64,000 nt of DNA from Paenibacillus sp. yr247 (GTDB taxonomy: Bacteria; Bacillota; Bacilli; Paenibacillales; NBRC-103111), in contig NZ_FNIF01000012.1 of the NCBI RefSeq assembly GCF_900103825.1, forward strand, positions 1 to 64,000. Direction: 5' to 3'. Of this stretch, positions 50,838 to 58,720 are shown one piece after another. The stretch's first letter is position 1. Each line of letters begins with the position of its first letter. Under the pieces are notes generated by a model. The model was not told the DNA's origin. It did not search any database and saw only the letters and a list, made by a program, of their open reading frames with translations. The position numbers and the translations under genes are program-made.

Positions 50838-51305
50838 ATGGACACGGCGTATTTTTATATGCTGTCCGTCCTGCCCATATCCCTAATTACCCAATGTAAA
50901 TGTCCTAAAGATTTTGAAACCTCCTCAGAATACGGTTGGGACAAGGATGCACTTAAGGAGATGTTTTATGATCTAGGAATTTTGGTGCATGCATGTTCTA
51001 TTTGTAATGAAAAACTAAGAGGGGATCAACTTACTACCTTAACTAGTAATAATATGATTCGGGAAGAGAAGTTTGTCCGTTTCAGCCCAAATAAAAAAAT
51101 GAAAATTAATGACACCGTTTGGTGGGCTGATATGTGTATTCAAGATCAATTGAAGGTATGGAAGGAATATCAGGAGAAAAAGGTCGTCTTCGATTATGGG
51201 ACAATCTCTCTCTTAGAGGCGAGGCCAACTGTCCTAGTCGAGCATTTTCTAAGCATATTTGGAATGGATGAGTTGTTTAACGTGGTTGTTGTTGATATAT
51301 CCTAA
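50838..51305 (+). CDS. Hypothetical protein, possible relic
   Basis: 155 residues. Cys-rich stretch (CKCPKD, HACSICNEK) suggests a zinc-binding site; no membrane segment or known motif. The N-terminus (MDTAYFYMLSVLPISLITQ) has no good ribosome site, so the gene could be truncated. Not recognised. Confidence 0.4.
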   Translation: MDTAYFYMLSVLPISLITQCKCPKDFETSSEYGWDKDALKEMFYDLGILVHACSICNEKLRGDQLTTLTSNNMIREEKFVRFSPNKKMKINDTVWWADMCIQDQLKVWKEYQEKKVVFDYGTISLLEARPTVLVEHFLSIFGMDELFNVVVVDIS

Positions 51306-51554
51306 GTAGAAGAACTAGCGGCCAGAGGCTTCATTTGTGCATGAATTTATTATAGAATCGTCTAATGTCATTGAGTTTAAAGAAATATCACACTTTAGGA
51401 AATATATTACATTAGTAGAAAAAGCATAAGAGGTTAGTGACTAATCATCTGAGATATGCACTTTGTAACAAATTATGCAGTTACATATGTATAAAATTAT
51501 TAAATTCTGATCATAATAAAATTATAATTTATAATTTGTTAGGAGTGGGATCAG

Positions 51555-51659
51555 ATGGGTATAAAACAAAATATTTTAACTGAGGTTTTTTTAATAGATT
51601 CCTATAATGGAAATTCACAACTACCAAATATAAGGTGTGTATTAGATATTGCTACGTGA
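51555..51659 (+). CDS. Small ORF, 34 residues, unknown
   Basis: ATG 8 bases after AGGAG. MGIKQNILTEVFLIDSYNGN continues to RCVLDIAT. A proper ribosome site is its only support; no homology recognised. It may be a leader peptide, a relic or chance. Confidence 0.3.
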   Translation: MGIKQNILTEVFLIDSYNGNSQLPNIRCVLDIAT

Positions 51660-51844
51660 GTCATAGTTGGTTTAAATATAAGTTTTGAAACAGCTCCAAG
51701 TAACGATTATTGATAAGTCATTATTATCAATTTTTACCCTCTGTTAAGAATTATACAATCTATTAAAATAAGAGGCATAACCTATTCTTCAGTTTACATA
51801 CTAGTTTAGCTAGATTTAAAAATAATAGATTAGAGTTTGAATAC

Positions 51845-51901
51845 AAAACAAAACACCGCGGTAAACTTATTTATTAATAAGTTACCGCGGTGTTTTGTTT
51901 T
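51845..51901. terminator. 26-bp inverted repeat with one bulge
   Basis: AAAACAAAACACCGCGGTAA pairs with TTACCGCGGTGTTTTGTTTT. A-rich left and T-rich right make it bidirectional. No gene ends nearby. Confidence 0.7.
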
Positions 51902-51959
51902 GCTGTTAGTACTACAAATATTGTTAATACAGAAGGTTTTCATTTTTGTGTATAAATAT

Positions 51960-52133
51960 ACATTTGAGGCCAAATCATATGGAGAGATGATGAAAATGGC
52001 GTGTTGATCGGAGGAACGGAGCCTCGCACCGACGGTCAAGTAGCCGTATGGTAGAGGATAAGCGGACTTTATCCTAATTTTAAAAAGATTAAAGAGAATC
52101 CCAGGCTATCGTTGGATGAGGCCTGGGTTTTTC
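51960..52133 (+). ncRNA. Candidate structured RNA with terminator
   Basis: A G-rich, stem-rich block (GGAGGAACGGAGCCTCGCAC and CGACGGTCAAGTAGCCGTA) with no open frame is followed by a terminator CCCAGGC...GCCTGGGTTTTTC (52100-52133). It might be an orphan riboswitch or sRNA; it did not match any riboswitch consensus I know. Confidence 0.35.
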
Positions 52134-52281
52134 TTTGTTGTTAAAAGTTATGGATACAAATGAAAATTCCCGTAGACAGGAGACCTCAGATGAGGCTTTG
52201 AAGGAGAACCAGGCGTCTAAGCTGTGTTAATATGTTCCTATTATGGTAGCAAAACTATTCCGCACTACTACCGTTACCCCA

Positions 52282-52321
52282 AAACAAACAAGCAAACGCC
52301 GCGGCGTTTGCTTGTTTGTTT
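52282..52321. terminator. Perfect 40-bp palindrome, no loop
   Basis: AAACAAACAAGCAAACGCCG followed at once by its exact complement and then TTTTC. Acts as a bidirectional terminator or cruciform. Confidence 0.75.
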
Positions 52322-52497
52322 TTTCGATTAATATATTGCGAATTGCGCTGCGTATTATATTGCAAAAGTCATAGTAATAATAACCAACAAAATAAAGAGA
52401 ACCAGTACTGATGCTGAACTGTTGATTTGCAGTAAGATAAGCTTTTACTGATCAAAAATTTGCAATGAATATTTATGCATGCGTGGTTGAAGAGCGA

Positions 52498-52590
52498 AAA
52501 TATTTTTTCTAGTGAATTCTGCAACAAATCAATCATTCTCGCTGCTGTGTACTTTATATTCCAACGAATTCTGAAACAACAAAAACGGAG
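52498..52590 (+). repeat. ~90-bp repeat, copy A
   Basis: Shares TTTTTTCTA, TTCTGCAACAAATC, CTTTATATTC and AACAACAAAAACGGAG, in the same order and spacing, with copy B at 53451. Both copies point the same way and flank the 52878-53237 gene. Confidence 0.75.
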
Positions 52591-52616
52591 TACCGCGGGT
52601 TTGCGGGCTCCGTTTT
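52582..52616 (+). terminator. Hairpin AAAACGGAG/CTCCGTTTT
   Basis: Follows repeat copy A and uses its last bases as the left arm. Confidence 0.7.
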
Positions 52617-52626
52617 CTAATTAATA

Positions 52627-52657
52627 CTGGAATATCACATTTTTTGTGAAATTCCAG
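52627..52657. terminator. Hairpin CTGGAATATCAC/GTGAAATTCCAG
   Basis: One mismatch, 7-base T-rich loop; function unknown. Confidence 0.5.
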
Positions 52658-52749
52658 AATTAATTAGAATTGTTTCAAAAATCGTTAGACAATTTGTTTC
52701 ATAATTCAATAGAATCAACTTTTTATGCAGGATACTGAATAAAAAATGT

Positions 52750-52789
52750 AATGAGGTAGGCAAAAATGACAATTGCCTGCCTCATTTCC
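52750..52789 (-). terminator. Terminator for the 53237 gene
   Basis: AATGAGGTAGGCAA/TTGCCTGCCTCATT; T-run ATTTTTTATT on the minus strand. Confidence 0.75.
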
Positions 52790-52877
52790 ATTAGGACCTT
52801 ATCTCAGTAGCCTTGCAACGATATTGAATTTAGGCCCCGCCCGAAAACGGATCATTCACGCTTGAATTCGAATGTCT

Positions 52878-53237
52878 TCAAACGCGCGCAAGCTTCAGCA
52901 GCCAACAGGAGTTGCGGTCTAGCGTGCGGGTGTTTCGCGCTCTGTTGATAACGGAAATGTTTAGAAAGATCCGGACTTCGTCTCCGGTTCGGTTGTTGAA
53001 AAGTACTTTGTTCGGCTGCAAATCGCCGGAACCGCCGCGGACAATGAACGTTCCTGTCGAAGGCAATGCCTCCACCTTGAAGGTGAATGCATCGTTGGAC
53101 AGCAGGAAATTCAAACTTTTCAACACGAGCTTTTTCCCGTTAGGCACGTCAATCACAATGGTTTGCACATCAACACTTTTTCCGGGACTTAACTTAATCG
53201 GCGCCGTCCCACCGACAATTCCATTTAGTTGAAGCAT
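52878..53237 (-). CDS. Beta-rich small protein, unknown
   Basis: 119 residues, ATG after TGGAGGTG. Alternating hydrophobic and polar strands (VDVQTIVIDVPNGKKLVLKS, FTFKVEALPSTGTFIVRGGS), no signal or membrane segment, basic C-terminus with one Cys. A jelly-roll-like structural protein is plausible. It is the single gene between two direct ~90-bp repeats, so the unit may have moved as a block. Confidence 0.55.
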   Translation of the reverse strand: MLQLNGIVGGTAPIKLSPGKSVDVQTIVIDVPNGKKLVLKSLNFLLSNDAFTFKVEALPSTGTFIVRGGSGDLQPNKVLFNNRTGDEVRIFLNISVINRARNTRTLDRNSCWLLKLARV

Positions 53238-53450
53238 AACTACACCTCCAGATCGAATATACGATAGTATATGGAAAACGCTTTGGAAGGGATTGTATGA
53301 TTGTCCAAATGAGTATGGCCAATTTGAAGCCAGGAAGCAATCTACGAGCAGTTGTTCTCGGATTCATCGCTCGGGATCGGGCTACGTCGAGGTTGCCATA
53401 CTGCGATCAGCCAAAATTCTTGAAAGGTGAGTAGTATTATACGATTGGGC

Positions 53451-53542
53451 AAATATTTTTTTCTAACGATTTCTGCAACAAATCGGCTTTTCCGCCGTGG
53501 AGGTCTTTATATTCTTATGAATTATGGAACAACAAAAACGGA
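53451..53542 (+). repeat. ~90-bp repeat, copy B
   Basis: See copy A at 52498; here it is not followed by the CTCCGTTTT arm. Confidence 0.75.
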
Positions 53543-53803
53543 GCCTGCAAACACGCTTGGCTGAATCCAACGCCAGCGCGGCCGAACTGGCCAGCGATAA
53601 TCATCTGCAAGCGTGGAAAGAATAAAGTGAATTGGCCGATCTAGGATTGGGTTGACTTCGTTATCTGTTAAAGAATCCTGCGGGGCGGTAAGTACACAAA
53701 CACTCATTAACGATTTTATATAAATGTTGAGTATTTCATATATAAAGTCGGATTGGCTGATGGTTAGCTTTTGATTGTAGAGCAAAACCTTTAAGCATAT
53801 GGT

Positions 53804-53850
53804 AAAACAAAGTAACTGCTGTCCAAATTGACCGCAGTTACTTTGTTTTT
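53804..53850. terminator. Bidirectional terminator near pdxA 3' end
   Basis: AAAACAAAGTAACTGC/GCAGTTACTTTGTTTTT. 55 bp beyond the pdxA stop on the minus strand. Confidence 0.75.
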
Positions 53851-53904
53851 CGTTAGGCAATCAAATATTTTGTGATATTATCTAATTCGAATTGTCAATG
53901 CTTA

Positions 53905-54903
53905 TTACTCTTCACGTTTCGGCGCGAGCTCCACTGCTTGGCGAATAGCTTCCTTCATGCTCTGCTCATCCGCAATCCCTTTGCCAGCAATATCAAATGC
54001 TGTTCCGTGATCCACGCTCGTTCGAATGATCGGCAGCCCTACTGTAATATTGACACCTGCCTCTAGCCCAAGTACTTTGATAGGTCCGTGTCCTTGATCA
54101 TGATACATTGCCACTACGATATCAAAATCGCCGCGTGTTGCACGGAAAAAAAGTGTATCGGCTGGTAGAGGACCAACTACCTCGATGCCTTCATCCTGCG
54201 CAATTTTCACCCCAGGAACAATTTTTTCCGCCTCTTCTCCATAGCCAAAAAGACCGTTCTCTCCCGCATGTGGATTAATGCCGCACACAGCAATTTTCGG
54301 AGTAGCGTAGCCGGCCTTTTGCAATGTGTCATGCGCCATACGAATGACTTTATAAACACGGTCCGGATTGATCATCTTTACCGCATCAATAATGCCTACG
54401 TGTGTTGTTACGTGAATCACCTTTAACTTTGGAGATGACAGCATCATCGAAAAATCCTTCGTGCCGGTCAAATCAGCCAAAATCTCGGTATGCCCTGGGT
54501 ACAAATGTCCACCTTTGTGAAGGGCTTCTTTGTTTAATGGAGCTGTACAGATTGCATCAATTTCGCCAGCATTGGCAAGCTCAATCGCTTTTTTCAAAAA
54601 ACTAAAGGAAGCATGACCAGCCTCGGCGGATATTTGTCCTAACGGTAGATTGTTCGGAAGCAAATCCAAATCCAGGCAATCCACAGTACCTTGTTGAAAT
54701 TGGGCTTCCGATACGGATTGAATGTTGCGAATCTGGAGCTCGGTTTGAACGATACGACCTGCTCTTTCCAGGATTTTTGAATCTCCAATAACAAAAGGTC
54801 TACATGATGCATAAACGTCAGCATCATGTAACGACTTCATAATGATTTCTGGGCCTACACCTGCTGCGTCTCCCATTGTAATGCCTATAATTGGTCTATT
54901 CAT
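53905..54903 (-). CDS. pdxA: PdxA-family 4-phospho-acid-sugar dehydrogenase
   Basis: 332 residues. PdxA signatures: ITMGDAAGVGPEII (8-21), GGHLYPGHTEILADLTGTKDF (about 130-150, metal His), AVCGINPHAGENGLFG (about 205-220) and VAMYHDQGHGPIKVLG (about 264-279). The four-carbon acid sugar kinase beside it makes this a PdxA2: in characterised DUF1537 clusters it oxidises 4-phospho-threonate or -erythronate, giving DHAP and CO2, rather than serving vitamin B6 synthesis. Overlaps the kinase gene by 8 bp. Confidence 0.9.
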   Translation of the reverse strand: MNRPIIGITMGDAAGVGPEIIMKSLHDADVYASCRPFVIGDSKILERAGRIVQTELQIRNIQSVSEAQFQQGTVDCLDLDLLPNNLPLGQISAEAGHASFSFLKKAIELANAGEIDAICTAPLNKEALHKGGHLYPGHTEILADLTGTKDFSMMLSSPKLKVIHVTTHVGIIDAVKMINPDRVYKVIRMAHDTLQKAGYATPKIAVCGINPHAGENGLFGYGEEAEKIVPGVKIAQDEGIEVVGPLPADTLFFRATRGDFDIVVAMYHDQGHGPIKVLGLEAGVNITVGLPIIRTSVDHGTAFDIAGKGIADEQSMKEAIRQAVELAPKREE

Positions 54904-56206
54904 TGGATTGTTCCCCTTTCAAAACCTTTTGTACGTGAGTTAAGCTGTTCTCTTGTCCGAAAGCTCCTGCCTTCGTTACAACCCATAGCGGCTTTTTACC
55001 AAGAAGTATGCCTAACGGTATACCAGGTTCAATCTCTTTGATTAGTTGGACTCCGGATACACCCAAATGTTTACATACAGCCTTAGATGTATCCCCACCA
55101 GTCAGAATCACTCCTTGCAGCGCCACTTCTTCAATGATTTTGGAAGCTATTACGCCTAGGGTATTAGCAATCAGATTGGATACTTTCGTGTTATCAAAGC
55201 CTCTGAGAGCCCCTGCTTCTTTGGATGCTTTGACATGCTCAGGGGAGGAACTGGCATAAAGTGAAACATCCGAACCAGCAGACAATGCAGCGAGCAGTTT
55301 AGAACGGCATCGATCAATCTCTTGCATTCTTTCAACATCAGAAGTCACAACTAGGACTGTATCCAACTCCACTGCTGTTACACGAGGGTCCGAATTGTAA
55401 GCGGCAACCTGATTACGAGTCACTTGCGAAATGCTGCCCGCAACTAAGAGCACGGATTTACTAGAGATAGGTAAAGTGAATGATGCACTATCGCTAATGG
55501 GTAAAGATAAAGCTTTAGGAAGGTAATCCGCAAGTCCTGCCGATCCAACCCATAGGATTTGGTAACCGCTGACGGCCATCCATTCAGCGATCTGCTGCAT
55601 ATCTTCCTCCGTAAGGGCGTCGAATACAATAATCTTACAATTGTCATGAAGCAAAGCTTTTATTTGGCCATATACCATTTCTTTCCCAGCATGAAGAGTT
55701 TCTAATGAAATAAGGCCAACTTTTCTTGTCGATTGTGAGGAGAAAAGTTTGACTAAATTCGACTCCTTTACAGGGGTTTTGGGATCACGGGCATGTTCTG
55801 TTTGATCCATCGGCACTCCATTCAGAGAATGAATGCCATTATATGTCATCCTACCTATTTTCGGAAAGGCTGGAGCCACAACTGCAAAATCCACAACAAT
55901 TTCATCCATTACGGCATCTATCTCTGCCCCTAAATTACCTCGTAGTGTAGAATCCAGTTTTTTATAGACATGCTTAAAACCAATCCGATTTACTTCGGCA
56001 GAGACCTTTTTCACTCTTGCATAAGCCTCATCTCTAGAAACCGAACGGCTGTCTGTATCGATGACTGCAGCATCAATATCCTTGGAATCGATAGCAAAAT
56101 GCTTTAGATCAAAGATAACACGTGTTTCAAGGCTTTTTCTTGCAAATTGTACTCCAGAATCGGATGCACCTGTCAAGTCATCTGCAATAATGGCGATTTC
56201 TCGCAT
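54896..56206 (-). CDS. Four-carbon acid sugar kinase (DUF1537 family)
   Basis: 436 residues. N-terminal domain: IAIIADDLTGASDSGVQFA (3-21), VIDTDSRS, YKKLDSTLRGNLGAEIDAVM (about 84-103), VVAPAFPKIGRMTYNGIHSLNGVPMD. C-terminal domain: LTGGDTSKAVCKHLGVSG (about 370-387) and ATP-site GIPLGILLG. DtnK/OtnK-like enzymes phosphorylate D-threonate, D-erythronate or 3-oxo-tetronates on C4. It is cotranscribed with pdxA. Confidence 0.92.
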   Translation of the reverse strand: MREIAIIADDLTGASDSGVQFARKSLETRVIFDLKHFAIDSKDIDAAVIDTDSRSVSRDEAYARVKKVSAEVNRIGFKHVYKKLDSTLRGNLGAEIDAVMDEIVVDFAVVAPAFPKIGRMTYNGIHSLNGVPMDQTEHARDPKTPVKESNLVKLFSSQSTRKVGLISLETLHAGKEMVYGQIKALLHDNCKIIVFDALTEEDMQQIAEWMAVSGYQILWVGSAGLADYLPKALSLPISDSASFTLPISSKSVLLVAGSISQVTRNQVAAYNSDPRVTAVELDTVLVVTSDVERMQEIDRCRSKLLAALSAGSDVSLYASSSPEHVKASKEAGALRGFDNTKVSNLIANTLGVIASKIIEEVALQGVILTGGDTSKAVCKHLGVSGVQLIKEIEPGIPLGILLGKKPLWVVTKAGAFGQENSLTHVQKVLKGEQSNE

Positions 56207-56337
56207 ATTTTAATTCCTCCTACCAATCTGTGTTACTGTGTGGCGTACAAATGTCCCGGAAGTTAGTTCCGGGATGGATTATTAGTCAAACTATACAAAA
56301 TGATTTTAAAAGCCGATTCTCTTTGCCCACCATGCTG

Positions 56338-56753
56338 TTAGATAGGCACAAGAATAGCTGTTACCACACCTAAAGTAATCATGGTCAAGAATGGACCCGA
56401 TTCCAAACTCATAATTGAGTACGCTCCGACATCTTCTTTTTTTCCAAACTGACCCATCAGAGCCATATACAATCCGCCGTTCGTATCATAGCGATACCAA
56501 CTTTGGTGGAGAGCAATGCACCTCCCTTTTTCAGAATATAAGGAGCCTTAAAATTGATCGTCGCCCCCATACATACGTAAAAGACAGCCAAAATCGGTAG
56601 GGAACCTGTCATTAGTGCTCCTGTAAACGATCCAAATGTTTTCCCTGCATTTGGGAATAATGTGTTTATAATAGCCCCCACGATCAGCGGTACAATCATC
56701 ATCCCCCCGGGAATACGTTCAATAGTTTCCTTGATTTTCATAATGACCCTCAT
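56338..56753 (-). pseudogene. KdgT-like 2-keto-3-deoxygluconate permease, deleted
   Basis: N-terminal part (ATG 56741): [20 protein letters not shown], then [20 protein letters not shown] to TKVGIAMI. The reading then jumps frame and continues [20 protein letters not shown] and [20 protein letters not shown], normally over 100 residues further on, and stops at 56338. So there is an internal deletion and a lost C-terminus. It occupies the first position of the kinase-pdxA operon; import must come from elsewhere, for instance the MFS at 61706. Confidence 0.8.
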
Positions 56754-56805
56754 AAGTAATATTTGCGTTATTCAAAATAAGTGTTTTAATATCAAACAAT
56801 TATTG

Positions 56806-56819
56806 TGAAACCGCTTATA
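56806..56819 (-). promoter_or_regulatory. cre-like site (CcpA)
   Basis: TGAAACCGCTTATA, matching TGWAANCGNTNWCA with one mismatch, positioned at the predicted transcription start of the kdgT-kinase-pdxA operon. Confidence 0.5.
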
Positions 56820-56825
56820 AAACTT

Positions 56826-56854
56826 ATTATAGAAGAGTGAATTCAGAATAACAA
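56826..56854 (-). promoter_or_regulatory. SigA-type promoter of kdgT-kinase-pdxA operon
   Basis: On the minus strand TTGTTA, 17 bp, TATAAT. An inverted repeat AACAATT-GAAA-AATTGTT (56850-56867) overlaps the -35 and is a candidate operator; a related ACAAT-T-ATTGT lies at 56796. No sigma-54 -24/-12 pattern was seen here. Confidence 0.65.
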
Positions 56855-56872
56855 TTGAAAAATTGTTTAATT

Positions 56873-58705
56873 TTAATTCATTTTTTTAATTTTTCTCCAT
56901 AACGTCGATCGAGTAATACCTAATCTTTTAGCAGCCTTGGATTGGTTCATGCCCTCTTCTTGAAGAATTTTCGATAATACTCTTTGTTCGATATCCTCCC
57001 AGTTACCCGATAAGTTCAAAAGAGCGGGGTGGGGAGCTGAGGACTCTATTTGTATGATGCTTTTAACTTTCCGCCATCCTTCTTCAGCTTCTTTGACGCC
57101 AATATAATGATCGTTCGTAGACATTAGCATCGCTTTTACGACATATTTTAACTGATTTATATTGCCTGGCCATTGCCGTTGCATGAGATCCTCCAATACT
57201 TCTGGACGAATTGCGACAATTTGCTTACCATATTGGGAATTATAAGCTGCAATTTGTACACGGGTTATCTCTTTAATATCCTCCAACCTATCCCTAAGGG
57301 GTGGCAACTGTAAATTGGATTTAACGAACAATTCGGCAAATTCTTTATTTATTTGTCCTATTTTTAACAAATTTTTTATCGGGATCATGGAAGAAATAAT
57401 AATTCTAGCGCAGGCTTTTGCCTGTATAGCCGTAATCAACTTTTGCTGAAAGGATGAGCTAACATGCTGAATTTGTTTGAGATAAATCGTTCCGACAGAT
57501 TCAAGATTCAACAGTCCAAGTTCGAAAGAGTTGCCAAATAAGATAGACTCTAGTTCTGTTACCGATAAACTGTCGCAAGGAAGGACATATAACCCCTTAC
57601 GTTTACGTTCACTGGCAGAATGAATCGCTTGAGTAAACAAATGCTTGCCGCTGCCTCGTTCTCCCGATATCCAAATCGGTTTGTCGGATTGAGCTAACAT
57701 TTTTGCGCGAGTGGTTGTCTGCTGGATTATGTGACTGGATCCAATGATTTGTGCAAAACTAGCAATACGCTCCGTTACCTCGAAGGCAGAATATGTATTT
57801 TTTTCCGCATTTCCCTCTACGGGATACATATAGATCAGATAGCCGGGGGCTTGTGTATTTGTAGGAACAACAATATCGATATTCATTTGTCGGTCTTGGG
57901 ACGATTTAATCTTTTTTCGTAAAGGAAAGACATCATTCTTTGCAGCTTCTTCTAAATAACGTTCCCATTCCGGGGCAATACCGATAAGATTCATTCCTTT
58001 CATATCCATTTTATCGTAGCCCAGTAACTCGGAGGCAGCATGGTTTGCATATCGGATAACACCTCGGCTGTCTGCCGCTAGCACGCCTGTTCGATGATTT
58101 TCTAAGATATGCTTATAAAATCTTTCATTCTCCTTAGCTTTCAATACGATATCAAAGCTGCGTTTTGCTTCAGATAGCGCTTCCTTTACCGATTCCCGTC
58201 CTGATGTAATCAGGATACCGTTATACCCCAACTCCTCAGCGATACGTACCGTTACAACATCACCGAGGATCATATTTACACCGATGTTGAAGGCCTCTTG
58301 CAGAGCAACCTTTACATCGGTTTTTTTATTAATTGTATAGATTGGGATTTCCATATCAAGGAGACTTGATACTACCTCCGCACCTTGGCATATATTGGGG
58401 AATCCAATGATAGCAAACTTGCTATTGGAATGTTTAACCAATGTAAGGACCCGCAAAATATCATAACCTGAAACAGGGACATCAACTACTGGGGTGGAGA
58501 CATGTTCTCGGATAAAAGATGCGGTTCCTCCTCGGCTAATGATGATGTCGTAGGGCTGTCCTTTTGCACCTTTGATAATAGGTAGTGCATTTTGGAGATC
58601 TGCTATTTCAATATCTATCTCAAACCTAACATCTTCTTTGGCAATATCTTTTAATAAATCTTTCAAACCCGGATAAGGGACAATGGCCAGTACTTTAATT
58701 TTCAT
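56873..58705 (-). CDS. PrpR-like regulator with degenerate AAA+ domain
   Basis: 610 residues. PrpR_N sensor (about 3-185), PAS (about 200-310), AAA+ region (about 325-545) and a Fis-type helix-turn-helix (QSKAAKRLGITRSTLWRKIKK). Walker A survives loosely as GERGSGKH. Walker B is GTIYLKQI instead of GTLFLDEI. The GAFTGA loop that contacts sigma-54 is replaced by FGNSFELGLL. It can therefore neither engage sigma-54 nor probably hydrolyse ATP. The neighbouring promoter is SigA-type. It lies between the decayed permease operon and the CdaR gene. Confidence 0.82.
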   Translation of the reverse strand: MKIKVLAIVPYPGLKDLLKDIAKEDVRFEIDIEIADLQNALPIIKGAKGQPYDIIISRGGTASFIREHVSTPVVDVPVSGYDILRVLTLVKHSNSKFAIIGFPNICQGAEVVSSLLDMEIPIYTINKKTDVKVALQEAFNIGVNMILGDVVTVRIAEELGYNGILITSGRESVKEALSEAKRSFDIVLKAKENERFYKHILENHRTGVLAADSRGVIRYANHAASELLGYDKMDMKGMNLIGIAPEWERYLEEAAKNDVFPLRKKIKSSQDRQMNIDIVVPTNTQAPGYLIYMYPVEGNAEKNTYSAFEVTERIASFAQIIGSSHIIQQTTTRAKMLAQSDKPIWISGERGSGKHLFTQAIHSASERKRKGLYVLPCDSLSVTELESILFGNSFELGLLNLESVGTIYLKQIQHVSSSFQQKLITAIQAKACARIIISSMIPIKNLLKIGQINKEFAELFVKSNLQLPPLRDRLEDIKEITRVQIAAYNSQYGKQIVAIRPEVLEDLMQRQWPGNINQLKYVVKAMLMSTNDHYIGVKEAEEGWRKVKSIIQIESSAPHPALLNLSGNWEDIEQRVLSKILQEEGMNQSKAAKRLGITRSTLWRKIKKMN

Positions 58706-58720
58706 CTATATCCTCCTCAT

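Larger units (their letters stand above)
51306..52877. other. 1.57-kb non-coding stretch rich in perfect hairpins
   Basis: Contains a tiny open frame (51555), four long inverted repeats and one copy of a ~90-bp repeat (listed separately). GC is low and six-frame stops are frequent; no conserved protein is seen. Confidence 0.6.
53238..53904. other. Intergenic stretch with ~90-bp repeat copy B
   Basis: Holds copy B and, at 53540-53625, a coding-like tail LQTRLAESNASAAELASDNH ending QAWKE-stop. A 112-residue minus-strand frame over 53522-53860 runs through the hairpins and repeat and is not considered real. Confidence 0.45.

Noticed and set aside
51960-52100. Cyclic-di-GMP riboswitch
   Set aside because: Some GGTCAAGTAGCCG-like words recall GEMM RNAs, but the conserved GGCAAA and CGCAAAGC blocks are missing.
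53522-53860. 112-residue minus-strand frame
   Set aside because: Spans a terminator hairpin and repeat copy B; no ribosome site or motif.
56754-56872. Sigma-54 (-24/-12) promoter for the kdgT operon
   Set aside because: No TGGCAC-N5-TTGC pattern; a good SigA promoter is present and the linked regulator lacks GAFTGA.
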